From an uncultured Mailhella sp. (GTDB lineage Bacteria; Desulfobacterota; Desulfovibrionia; Desulfovibrionales; Desulfovibrionaceae), in contig NZ_CAJJIC010000033.1 of NCBI RefSeq assembly GCF_905187505.1, positions 1-22,051 of the forward strand: DNA of 22,051 nucleotides, in the 5' to 3' direction. Below the pieces are notes generated by a model. That model was not told where the DNA came from, made no database searches, and worked only from the letters and a program-made list of their open reading frames with translations. Both the position numbers and the translations under genes were made by a program. This document shows, one piece after another, positions 7,074-13,402 of the stretch (position 1 is its first letter; every line of letters begins with the position of its first letter).

Positions 7074-8258
7074 TTACTTGATGCCGATTTCCTCGTCGGT
7101 GAGGTAGCAGGCCGGGTCTTCGGCCCATTCGTCGCCGTAGTAGGCTTCGGCGCGGGAGCGGAAGTTGCCGCCGCAGATGTTGAGGAAGCGGCACTTGGCG
7201 CAGCGGCCCTTCACATAGGGCTTCTTGTCCTTGAGCTTGTGCAGCAGCTCGATGTTCGGGTCGTCCCAGATTTCGGAGAAGGGACGTTCGAGCACGTTGC
7301 CGAACACGTGATGACGCCAGAACTGGTCGGCGGAAACGTCGCCGTTCCAGGAAATGCAGCCTATGCCGCGGCCGGAGCTGTTGCCTTCGTTGAACTGCAG
7401 AAGCTGGAACACTTCCTCGGCGCGCTTGGGGTCTTCCTTGAGAAGGCGCATCCACACGTAGGGGCCGTCGGCGTGATTGTCCACGGTGAGCACTTCCTTG
7501 GGCGTGCCGGCGTCGAAGCATTCGCGGGTCTTGTCCATGATGAGGTCCACCACGGCGCGGGTTTCCTGATGGTTGAGGTCCTCATTGATGAGCTCGGTGC
7601 CTCGGCCGGAATACACCAGATGATAGAAGCACACGCGGGGAATGTCGCGTTCGCGCAGAATGTCGAAGATCTTGGGGATTTCCACGGCGTTGCGCTTGTT
7701 GATGGTGAAGCGCAGGCCGACCTTGATGCCTTCTTCGCGGCAGTAGTCGAGGCCTTCGAGGGCGCGGCGGAAGGCGCCCTTCACGCCGCGGAAGTGATCG
7801 TGCACGTCTTCGCCGCCGTCCAGGGAAACGCCCACGTAGGAGAGGCCCACTTCCTTGAGCGTCTTGGCCATGGCGCGGTCGATGAGGGTGCCGTTGGTGG
7901 AGATGACGGCGCGCATGCCCTTCGACGTGGCGTAGCTCGCCAGTTCGGGCAGGTCCTTGCGGATGGTGGGCTCGCCGCCGGAAAAGAGCATGACGGGAGC
8001 GCCGTAGGCCGCCAGATCGTCGATCATGACCTTGGCCTGTTCGGTGGAGATGGGGTCGACTCCCTTGTCGGTTTCGGCCTGGGCGTAGCAGTGCACGCAT
8101 TTGAGGTTGCAGCGGCGCGTCATGTTCCACACGACGACCGGCTTCTTGTCGGCGGAGAACTGAAGCAGATGAGAAGGAAGCTTGCCGGACTGGCGGCCGT
8201 AACGCAGCGCGTCGGACGGTTCCACCTGTCCGCAGTAAAGCTTGGAAATACCGATCAT
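7074..8258 (-). CDS. ahbC: 12,18-didecarboxysiroheme deacetylase AhbC (radical SAM)
   Basis: AhbC removes the two acetate groups at C2 and C7 of didecarboxysiroheme to give Fe-coproporphyrin III, the substrate of AhbD. The 394-residue protein begins MIGISKLYCG and carries the radical SAM cluster cysteines Cys50, Cys54 and Cys57 in NMTRRCNLKCVHCYAQA, followed by the SAM-binding SGGEPT segment. A SPASM-like C-terminal region has Cys301 (GCISWNGDVSADQFWRH), Cys353, Cys356, Cys362 and Cys384, ligand candidates for a second iron-sulfur cluster. GAGGA a few bases upstream supports the ATG at 8258. The gene forms its own unit, with a promoter at 8370-8398 and a terminator at 7027-7057. The N-terminal segment and NirJ-like sequence separate it from AhbD; assignment is by family recall plus neighbourhood. 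Confidence 0.9.
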   Translation of the reverse strand: MIGISKLYCGQVEPSDALRYGRQSGKLPSHLLQFSADKKPVVVWNMTRRCNLKCVHCYAQAETDKGVDPISTEQAKVMIDDLAAYGAPVMLFSGGEPTIRKDLPELASYATSKGMRAVISTNGTLIDRAMAKTLKEVGLSYVGVSLDGGEDVHDHFRGVKGAFRRALEGLDYCREEGIKVGLRFTINKRNAVEIPKIFDILRERDIPRVCFYHLVYSGRGTELINEDLNHQETRAVVDLIMDKTRECFDAGTPKEVLTVDNHADGPYVWMRLLKEDPKRAEEVFQLLQFNEGNSSGRGIGCISWNGDVSADQFWRHHVFGNVLERPFSEIWDDPNIELLHKLKDKKPYVKGRCAKCRFLNICGGNFRSRAEAYYGDEWAEDPACYLTDEEIGIK

Positions 8259-8317
8259 GTGATGTCCTCACTGGGCGTTGTATGGGAAAGGCGGGGCGAA
8301 AGTTCCGCTCCGCCGCC

Positions 8318-8371
8318 ATGTTGCGTGAAAATGGGCTCTCCGCCGTCTTTCGGCGGCAGACCGGGCAACAT
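8318..8371 (-). promoter_or_regulatory. structured leader of ahbC
   Basis: Arms ATGTTGC (8318-8324) and GCAACAT (8365-8371) enclose an inner hairpin CCGCCG-TCTTT-CGGCGG (8340-8356). The outer arm overlaps the -10 box, so the full structure would lie only partly in the transcript; the inner hairpin would be in the 5' leader. I recognise no known riboswitch here. Confidence 0.35.
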
Positions 8372-8398
8372 CATAGCCGCACAGGCTTCGGGAATCAA
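8370..8398 (-). promoter_or_regulatory. ahbC promoter (sigma70 type)
   Basis: On the minus strand TTGATT (8393-8398) and TATGAT (8370-8375) are separated by exactly 17 bp. This is the best-formed promoter in the heme block and would give a leader of about 105 nt before ahbC. Confidence 0.7.
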
Positions 8399-8411
8399 GT
8401 GACGTCGTCAC
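8399..8411 (-). promoter_or_regulatory. dyad operator candidate abutting the ahbC -35 box
   Basis: GTGACG-T-CGTCAC is a perfect 13-base dyad directly adjacent to the -35 box, where an activator or repressor commonly binds. As RNA it would make only a weak hairpin, so a protein binding site is more likely than an mnmA terminator. The cognate regulator is unknown. Confidence 0.5.
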
Positions 8412-8440
8412 TCTTGAACGCGTCCTGCGCGGAAAAGGAC

Positions 8441-9484
8441 TCAGTCGAGAATGCCGCCGGCAAGCACGAAGCCGTCCTCATCGTAGACGGCGGCGATCTG
8501 TCCGGGGGCGGGGGGCTGCTGTGGGGAGGAAAAGACGATGGTCATGCGCTCATCCGAGACCTCGACGCGCGCCGGTTCCGGCTTCTGATGATAGCGCACC
8601 CGCACAAGGAGCCTTTCCGGCCAGAGAGAGGGCGGAACCATGAGGTTCAGCGACGAGGCGGAACACGAAGAGACGGGCAGAAGGTTTTTCGGTCCTACCA
8701 CCAGCGTGTTGGAGTCTCGCAGTCTTTTCAGCACGTAAAGAGGCTCCTTCCAGGGAATGCCGAGACCGCGGCGCTGTCCCTCGGTATACTGCCAAAGTCC
8801 ACGATGCTGCGCGATGACCCGGTTTTCTCCGGCGAGAAGCACGGGGCCCGGGCCGGGCAGCTTCAGACCTTCGGAAGAAGCCTTCTCCTTCAGCCACGCG
8901 TAGTGATCGTCGCCGGGAATGAAGCAGATTTCCTGACTTTCGGCAGGTACGGGAGGCGTGAGGCCGCGGGAGGAGAGCCACTGCCGTATGTCGGACTTTT
9001 TCCATTCCGCAAGGGGAAAGAGGCAGCGGCGAAGACGGGAGACGGGAGCCAGCGCAAGAAAGTAGCTCTGGTCCTTGGTGCCGTCGCTTCCGGTCCTGAG
9101 CGCGGAACCGTAGACGGGATGCTCTCGCACGGCTGCGTAATGACCGGTGGCGAAGGCCTCGCTCAGCGTCATGGCATGGTCGAACAGCAGACCGAACTTC
9201 ATGGCCCGGTTGCACAGGGCGCAGGGGTTCGGCGTGCGGGCCCTGACGTGCTCCGCGGCAAAGGGCTCCATGACGCGGCGACGGAAAGGTTCGGAAAGGT
9301 CGACCACATGAAGGGGAATGCCGAGACTCAGGCAGAGGGATTCCATGGCCGGTACGGCGTCGTGTCCTTCTCCGGCGGGCAGAAAGCGCGCGTGCAGAGC
9401 CGTGACGACATGCCCTTCCTCTTTAAGACGGAGAAGGGCGAAGAGGCTGTCGGTTCCGCCGCTTATGGCAACTGTGACGTTCAT
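8441..9484 (-). CDS. mnmA: tRNA-uridine 2-sulfurtransferase MnmA
   Basis: MnmA activates U34 of the Lys, Glu and Gln tRNAs with ATP and inserts sulfur to form 2-thiouridine. The 347-residue protein has the PP-loop SGGTDS (residues 8-13; many homologues have SGGVDS), the nucleophilic Cys91 in NPCALCNRAMKFG, and the second catalytic Cys187 in SQEICFIPG. It also shows the family segments GHYA and TKDQSYFL. The C-terminal beta-barrel domain follows, with HRGLWQYTEGQRRGLGIP and DSNTLVVG. The frame is open far upstream, but similarity starts at the ATG at 9484. No clear Shine-Dalgarno sequence precedes it, which is unusual here. It is divergent from the lipoprotein gene and upstream of ahbC. Confidence 0.95.
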   Translation of the reverse strand: MNVTVAISGGTDSLFALLRLKEEGHVVTALHARFLPAGEGHDAVPAMESLCLSLGIPLHVVDLSEPFRRRVMEPFAAEHVRARTPNPCALCNRAMKFGLLFDHAMTLSEAFATGHYAAVREHPVYGSALRTGSDGTKDQSYFLALAPVSRLRRCLFPLAEWKKSDIRQWLSSRGLTPPVPAESQEICFIPGDDHYAWLKEKASSEGLKLPGPGPVLLAGENRVIAQHRGLWQYTEGQRRGLGIPWKEPLYVLKRLRDSNTLVVGPKNLLPVSSCSASSLNLMVPPSLWPERLLVRVRYHQKPEPARVEVSDERMTIVFSSPQQPPAPGQIAAVYDEDGFVLAGGILD

Positions 9485-9500
9485 GGTGGCGAGTGTGCCA

Positions 9501-9520
9501 TTGCGCGATGAAGAGCGCAA
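9501..9520. promoter_or_regulatory. dyad in the mnmA-lipoprotein divergent region
   Basis: TTGCGC and GCGCAA flank eight bases as a perfect dyad, 16 bp upstream of the mnmA start codon. Given the missing ribosome binding site for mnmA, it may be an operator or a short 5' hairpin. Function unknown. Confidence 0.35.
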
Positions 9521-9568
9521 GCCGCTTTTTGAAGGCGCGGCCGGACGGAAGGCGGAGAGGCCGTGCCG

Positions 9569-9597
9569 TTGCCAATTCCCGGTGAACGATTTATGGT
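9569..9597 (+). promoter_or_regulatory. candidate promoter of the lipoprotein gene
   Basis: TTGCCA (9569-9574) and TATGGT (9592-9597) are separated by 17 bp; the -35 box matches at five and the -10 box at four of six positions. Transcription would start near the hairpin at 9603-9620. Confidence 0.5.
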
Positions 9598-9602
9598 GAA
9601 GG

Positions 9603-9620
9603 TTCCCGCGAATGCGGGAA
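9603..9620 (+). repeat. 5' leader hairpin of the lipoprotein gene
   Basis: TTCCCGC-GAAT-GCGGGAA is a perfect 7-bp stem with a tetraloop at or near the predicted transcript start. It is followed by A residues and so is not a plus-strand terminator. A 5'-terminal hairpin of this kind can protect mRNA. Confidence 0.45.
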
Positions 9621-9655
9621 AAAAGGACAACCCATTGAAAGAAAGAGGTGTCTTC

Positions 9656-10396
9656 ATGAAACGACTTCTGGCCTGTGCGGCTCTTTCCCTTGCAGTGCTT
9701 CTCGGAGGATGCGCCGGTTCCCCCATATACAGGGGCGTGGACGCTTCCACGGGAAATTTCGTCTCCACAAGATCTCCCGCGGTGAGCGTGAAGGCTGCGG
9801 AAGGCTATGAAAATGTGCTTTCGGGCCATGCGCTGGTCAACGTGCCCTATGAGAACGGCTTCATGAACACCGTTCCCGTGCGGACGTGGTTCTCGCTGCA
9901 GGAAAGGGAAGGTTCCCAGCTCGTCAGCCTGCTTGCGGAGTGCTCCTCCGACATGATCTGGGAAGTGCGTCCCGTGGGCGTGGATTTCCAGACGCTGAGA
10001 GTCTTTTACGAAAGCAACGGCGTCGGCGCGAACGATGCCACCGTGCACGTCTATCTGCGCCCCGTGTCCATGGATCCGTGGACCCCGCTCTTTGCCCGGG
10101 CAGGCAAGACCATGTGGGAGGGGCCGACTCTGGTGGCCCGCTATGAGTGGGCGAACTCCACGGACAAGGAAAAGCTCGTGGTGGAATACCGGGAAAAGGC
10201 TCCCGAACTCATCGAGGGACTGAACCCCAGTCTCATAGATCTCAAGGATTTTATCGCACGTTCCCAGAAAGCCTTCAGCCTTGAGGGCGTAAGCGTGCCC
10301 GTGACGCCCGCGGACGGCTCTTCCGTGGTCATTTCCGACAGACTGCTCGCTCCCGTGGTGGGGGCGGTGACCGTCAATCAGATTCTTTCGTTCTGA
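9656..10396 (+). CDS. putative lipoprotein (DUF4851-like, Desulfovibrio type)
   Basis: The 246-residue product begins with a lipoprotein signal: MKRLL, a hydrophobic stretch, and the lipobox LLGGC with the modified cysteine at position 19. It should therefore be anchored to a cell-envelope membrane after signal peptidase II cleavage. The remaining sequence is soluble, without further membrane helices. Recognisable segments include VSVKAAEGYENVLSGHALVNVPYENG and a C-terminal stretch ending in VVGAVTVNQILSF. It resembles from memory the uncharacterised Desulfovibrio lipoprotein family DUF4851; that assignment is not certain and no function is known. The start at 9656 is supported by GAGG seven bases upstream and by the signal peptide. 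It is followed by a hairpin and the ribosomal protein operon. Confidence 0.8.
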   Translation: MKRLLACAALSLAVLLGGCAGSPIYRGVDASTGNFVSTRSPAVSVKAAEGYENVLSGHALVNVPYENGFMNTVPVRTWFSLQEREGSQLVSLLAECSSDMIWEVRPVGVDFQTLRVFYESNGVGANDATVHVYLRPVSMDPWTPLFARAGKTMWEGPTLVARYEWANSTDKEKLVVEYREKAPELIEGLNPSLIDLKDFIARSQKAFSLEGVSVPVTPADGSSVVISDRLLAPVVGAVTVNQILSF

Positions 10397-10443
10397 CCCC
10401 TTTCGCGCTCCCGAAGCGCTGCCTGGGGAGCCCACCCGGGAAA

Positions 10444-10491
10444 AGCCGCCTTTTTGCCGCAGCCTCTTCAGGGCTTGACAGAAAGGCGGCT
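10444..10491 (+). repeat. long-arm hairpin between lipoprotein gene and rpsF
   Basis: AGCCGCCTTT (10444-10453) and AAAGGCGGCT (10482-10491) form a perfect 10-bp stem; a smaller AGCC/GGCT stem sits in the loop. The right half overlaps the rpsF -35 box. Without a T-run it is a weak terminator candidate for the lipoprotein gene. Confidence 0.45.
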
Positions 10492-10503
10492 CCCGAGTAA
10501 ATA
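10475..10503 (+). promoter_or_regulatory. promoter of the rpsF-rpsR-rplI operon
   Basis: A perfect TTGACA (10475-10480) is followed after 17 bp by the weak -10 box TAAATA (10498-10503). The leader before rpsF would be about 75-80 nt. Confidence 0.55.
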
Positions 10504-10580
10504 CGACAGTTCACCTTGTTCGCCGTATGGTTTTTCCGACAGGAAGTCGGGAGCGGCGGACCTCTGACCGTAAGGAGATA
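10501..10580 (+). ncRNA. rpsF leader, possible S6:S18 autoregulatory RNA
   Basis: The leader contains ATACG/CGTAT arms (10501-10505 and 10524-10528) and a second hairpin CCGAC-AGGAA-GTCGG (10536-10550), extendable by two pairs. An ACCG sequence precedes the ribosome binding site. Many bacteria have an S6:S18-binding RNA motif with a conserved CCG upstream of rpsF. I cannot confirm a match, so this is a candidate only. Confidence 0.25.
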
Positions 10581-10586
10581 TCCTAC

Positions 10587-10901
10587 ATGCGCAAAATGGA
10601 AACCCTGCTGCTCCTTTCTCCGGAGCTGTCTGTGGAAGAGCGCGAAACCGTCCTGAAGACCATGGACGAGGTCATTACCCGCGAAGGCGGCAAGATGCTC
10701 GTCGTGGATCAGTGGGGCATGCGCGACCTGGCCTATCCCGTCCGCAAGCAGATGCGCGGCTTCTATGTCCGTCTCGAATATGCCGCTCCTTCTCAGCTCG
10801 TGGCTGAACTGGAACGCATCATCCGCATCACCGACGGCGTGTTCAAGTTCATGACCGTCAAGCTGGCCGACTCCGTCGAAGCCACCGAGGAGGTCGCGTA
10901 A
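10587..10901 (+). CDS. rpsF: 30S ribosomal protein S6
   Basis: S6 binds 16S rRNA in the 30S platform together with S18. The 104-residue protein starts MRKMETLLLLSPELSVEE and contains the family segments WGMRDLAYPVRKQMRGFYVRLEY and LERIIRITDGVFKFMTVKL. The start at 10587 is preceded by AAGGAG nine bases upstream; an in-frame ATG at 10527 would add residues that do not belong to the family. It is the first gene of the operon, and its stop overlaps the rpsR start (TAATG), implying translational coupling. Confidence 0.97.
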   Translation: MRKMETLLLLSPELSVEERETVLKTMDEVITREGGKMLVVDQWGMRDLAYPVRKQMRGFYVRLEYAAPSQLVAELERIIRITDGVFKFMTVKLADSVEATEEVA

Positions 10902-11164
10902 TGGCTTTCCGTAAGAAGTTTGCTCCTCGCCGCAAGTTCTGCCGCTTCTGCGCCGACGCCGAACTGGCTCTCGATTACAAGCGTCCCGACATTCTCCGCG
11001 ACTTCATCACCGAACGCGGCAAGATCGTCGCCCGCCGCATTACCGGCACCTGCGCCAAGCATCAGCGCGCCCTCACCACCGAGATCAAGCGCGCCCGCCA
11101 GATGGCCCTGCTGTTCTACACGTCCGCTCATTCCAGCGAACTCAAGAAGAAGACCAACATCTAA
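10901..11164 (+). CDS. rpsR: 30S ribosomal protein S18, cysteine-bearing form
   Basis: S18 pairs with S6 on the 30S platform. The 87-residue product contains the family core DYKRPDILRDFITERGKIVARRITGTCAKHQRALTTEIKRARQMALLFY. Unlike many S18 proteins it keeps Cys14, Cys17, Cys51 and His54, a CxxC plus CxxH arrangement that suggests a zinc-ribbon (C+) version. Its ATG shares a base with the rpsF stop, and rplI follows after 16 bp. Confidence 0.97.
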   Translation: MAFRKKFAPRRKFCRFCADAELALDYKRPDILRDFITERGKIVARRITGTCAKHQRALTTEIKRARQMALLFYTSAHSSELKKKTNI

Positions 11165-11180
11165 CGGCATAGGAGACAAA

Positions 11181-11699
11181 ATGAAAGTTATTCTTCGTGC
11201 CGACGTTGAAAAGCTCGGTCACCTTGGCGACATCGTCAATGTCAAGCCCGGCTACGGCCGCAACTACCTGCTTCCTCAGCAGCTTGCCAGCCTGGCCACT
11301 CCCGCCAACATCCGCGTGTTTGAACTCGAACGCAAGAAGCTGCAGGCCCGCATGGACGCCCTCCGCGCCGCTGCCGCCGACCTCGCTTCCAAGCTCGAGG
11401 GCGTGGTGGTGACCATCTCCATGCGCGTCGGTGAAAACGACAAGCTTTATGGTTCCGTCACTCCTGCCATGATCGGCGACGCTCTCGCCGCCATGGGCAT
11501 CGAAGTGGACCGCCATCGTCTGCTTCTCGACGGCTCCATCCGCACTCTGGGCGAACACAACGTGCGCGCCCGTCTGCATGCCGACGTGGTTCCTTCCTTC
11601 ATCGTGAAGATTGTGTCTGAAGAAAAGCACATCGCTGAAGAAGAAGCCCCCGTGGAAGCTCCCGCCGCTGAAGCGGAAGCTCCTGCTGAAAATGCCTAA
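11181..11699 (+). CDS. rplI: 50S ribosomal protein L9
   Basis: L9 binds domain V of 23S rRNA and helps keep ribosomes from sliding or colliding. The 172-residue protein shows the N-terminal signature VEKLGHLGDIVNVKPGYGRNYLLPQQLA, a long connecting helix (about residues 40-75), and a C-terminal domain with GSVTPAMIGDAL. About 25 residues of Ala/Glu/Pro-rich acidic tail extend beyond the usual length of roughly 149. AGGAG five bases before the ATG supports the start. dnaB starts 27 bp downstream. Confidence 0.97.
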   Translation: MKVILRADVEKLGHLGDIVNVKPGYGRNYLLPQQLASLATPANIRVFELERKKLQARMDALRAAAADLASKLEGVVVTISMRVGENDKLYGSVTPAMIGDALAAMGIEVDRHRLLLDGSIRTLGEHNVRARLHADVVPSFIVKIVSEEKHIAEEEAPVEAPAAEAEAPAENA

Positions 11700-11726
11700 T
11701 CAGCTTCTTCGGAAGCCTGACGAGTC

Positions 11727-13190
11727 ATGGACAGCCCGGATACCGTCATGAATGAAGCCGCCGCTCCTTCGCGGAGCGGCGGCTCTCGTCGTTCTTCCCG
11801 AGGGGAGGGCGACGTCTCCGAACGTGCGCGCGACGATCTTCTGCGCCGCGTTCCTCCGCACAGCGAGGAAGCCGAACAGGCCGTGCTGAGCGGCGTTTTT
11901 CTCCGTCCCGACCTCCTTCAGGAAATCATCGATCAGATACGGGACACCGATTTCTACATTCCCGCGCATCGCGTCATCTTCGGCGCGTTCATGGCGCTCT
12001 TCGAGCAGAACGCCCCCGTGGACGAAGTGACGGTGTTCGACTGGCTCGTCAGCCATTCGCAGCTCGAAGCCGCGGGCGGTGCGGCCTATCTCGGCGATCT
12101 TTCCCGCGCCGTGGTGAGCGGCGCCAACGCCGTGCACTGGGCCAAGATCGTGCGCGACAAGGCCATGCAGCGCGCGCTCATCGACACTTCCGCCCAGATC
12201 ATCAGCAACTGCTACGACGCCTCCAAGGACGTGCCCACGCTCCTCGACGAGTCGGAGCGCGCCATATTCTCCATTTCCGAGCGCGCCAACAGCAAGACGT
12301 TTTCCAGCAGCAGCGAGCTTGTGCGTTCCGTGTTCGACGAGCTGCTCGCCCGCTACAACAACAAGAGCGTGACCACCGGCGTGCCTACGGGCTACATGCA
12401 GCTCGACAAGATGACGGCCGGCCTTCAGCCTACCGACCTCATCATTCTCGCCGCGCGTCCCTCCATGGGCAAGACGGCCTTCGCCCTCAACGTGGCCATG
12501 CGCGCTGCGCTTTCCGGCGGGGCCACGGTGGCCATTTTCTCTCTGGAAATGAGCAAGGAATCGCTCATGGACCGTATGCTCTGCGCCTGGGGAAGGGTGG
12601 AGCTTTCGCGTGTGAGGCGCGGATTTCTGGAAGATGACGACTGGGCCAAGCTTTCCGCCTCGGCCGATGCGCTTTCCCGCGCCAAGATTTTCATCGACGA
12701 CACGGCGGGCCTTACGCCGCTGGCCCTGAGGGCACGATGCCGCCGCCTCAAGGCCGAGCACGGACTCGACCTCGTCATGGTGGACTATCTTCAGCTCATG
12801 CACTCCGCGCGCAACGATTCCCGTGAACTGGAAATTTCCGACATCTCGCGCAACCTGAAGGCTCTTGCCAAGGAACTCAAGGTCCCCGTCATCGCGCTTT
12901 CCCAGCTCAACCGTAAAGTCGAGGAGCGCACCGACAAGCGTCCCGTGCTGTCCGACCTGCGCGAATCGGGCGCCATTGAACAGGATGCCGACCTCATCAT
13001 GTTCATCCATCGTGAGGATGCCTACAACAAAAAGGGCGACCGGCCGAAGACGGGCATTGCCGAAATCATCATAGGCAAGCACAGAAACGGTCCGACCGGC
13101 ACGGTGGAGCTTGCCTACCGGCCGGAATTCACCGCCTTCGACGATCTTGAAACCACCTACGTGGAGCCTTCCGAATCCCAGCAGGGCTGA
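11727..13190 (+). CDS. dnaB: replicative DNA helicase DnaB
   Basis: DnaB is the hexameric helicase that opens the replication fork. In the 487-residue product the N-terminal domain begins at PPHSEEAEQAVLSGVFLRPD (residues 43-62), after about 40 non-conserved residues. The RecA-like domain has Walker A ARPSMGKT (243-250), Glu274 in FSLEM, and Walker B LVMVDY (349-354). It also has SQLNRKVEERTDKRPVLSDLRESGAIEQDAD and the arginine-finger region IIGKHRNGPTG. The start at 11727 is the first in-frame ATG, with a distant GGAAG; the ATG at 11748 has no better site. The rpsF-rpsR-rplI-dnaB order is common in bacteria. A strong hairpin is encoded within residues 10-20. Confidence 0.97.
   Translation: MDSPDTVMNEAAAPSRSGGSRRSSRGEGDVSERARDDLLRRVPPHSEEAEQAVLSGVFLRPDLLQEIIDQIRDTDFYIPAHRVIFGAFMALFEQNAPVDEVTVFDWLVSHSQLEAAGGAAYLGDLSRAVVSGANAVHWAKIVRDKAMQRALIDTSAQIISNCYDASKDVPTLLDESERAIFSISERANSKTFSSSSELVRSVFDELLARYNNKSVTTGVPTGYMQLDKMTAGLQPTDLIILAARPSMGKTAFALNVAMRAALSGGATVAIFSLEMSKESLMDRMLCAWGRVELSRVRRGFLEDDDWAKLSASADALSRAKIFIDDTAGLTPLALRARCRRLKAEHGLDLVMVDYLQLMHSARNDSRELEISDISRNLKALAKELKVPVIALSQLNRKVEERTDKRPVLSDLRESGAIEQDADLIMFIHREDAYNKKGDRPKTGIAEIIIGKHRNGPTGTVELAYRPEFTAFDDLETTYVEPSESQQG
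11756..11784 (+). repeat. perfect 12-bp hairpin inside the 5' end of dnaB
   Basis: AGCCGCCGCTCC and GGAGCGGCGGCT are exact complements around the 5-nt loop TTCGC. The hairpin lies at codons 10-20 of dnaB, 57 bases after the rplI stop, and is followed by the T-containing stretch CTCGTCGTTCTT. It looks like an attenuator or RNA stability element placed in the poorly conserved N-terminal coding region. Confidence 0.65.
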
Positions 13191-13195
13191 TCGGC

Positions 13196-13211
13196 TTCCG
13201 GCATGCCGGAA
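13196..13211. repeat. perfect 16-bp palindrome after dnaB
   Basis: TTCCGGCATGCCGGAA is fully self-complementary and starts six bases after the dnaB stop codon. A gapless palindrome is better explained as a DNA binding site than as an RNA hairpin. Function unknown. Confidence 0.45.
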
Positions 13212-13231
13212 CGCCGGATGGTCCGTCATGA

Positions 13232-13253
13232 GGGGGAGAAAAAGTTTTCCCCC
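13232..13253 (+). terminator. candidate terminator of dnaB
   Basis: GGGGGA and TCCCCC pair, with further A-T pairs possible inside, in the 212-bp gap between dnaB and ktrB. Only a short T-run (GGTCGTTTTC) follows, so efficiency is uncertain. Confidence 0.4.
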
Positions 13254-13402
13254 GGTCGTTTTCGCCTTCATCATGGACGAAGCCGGGGGCGGGGCTCGAC
13301 GGAACTTTCCGAGAGCCTCCTTGCCTTATGCCCGCCGGCGTGCTACTGGAAGCGGGCGGCCCCGCTTCATGAAAGGGCGCGGCCGACATGCCGGAGAATA
13401 CG

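Noticed and set aside
8259..8440. Cobalamin or other known riboswitch upstream of ahbC
   Set aside because: The leader is short and I find none of the conserved riboswitch boxes; only simple hairpins are present.
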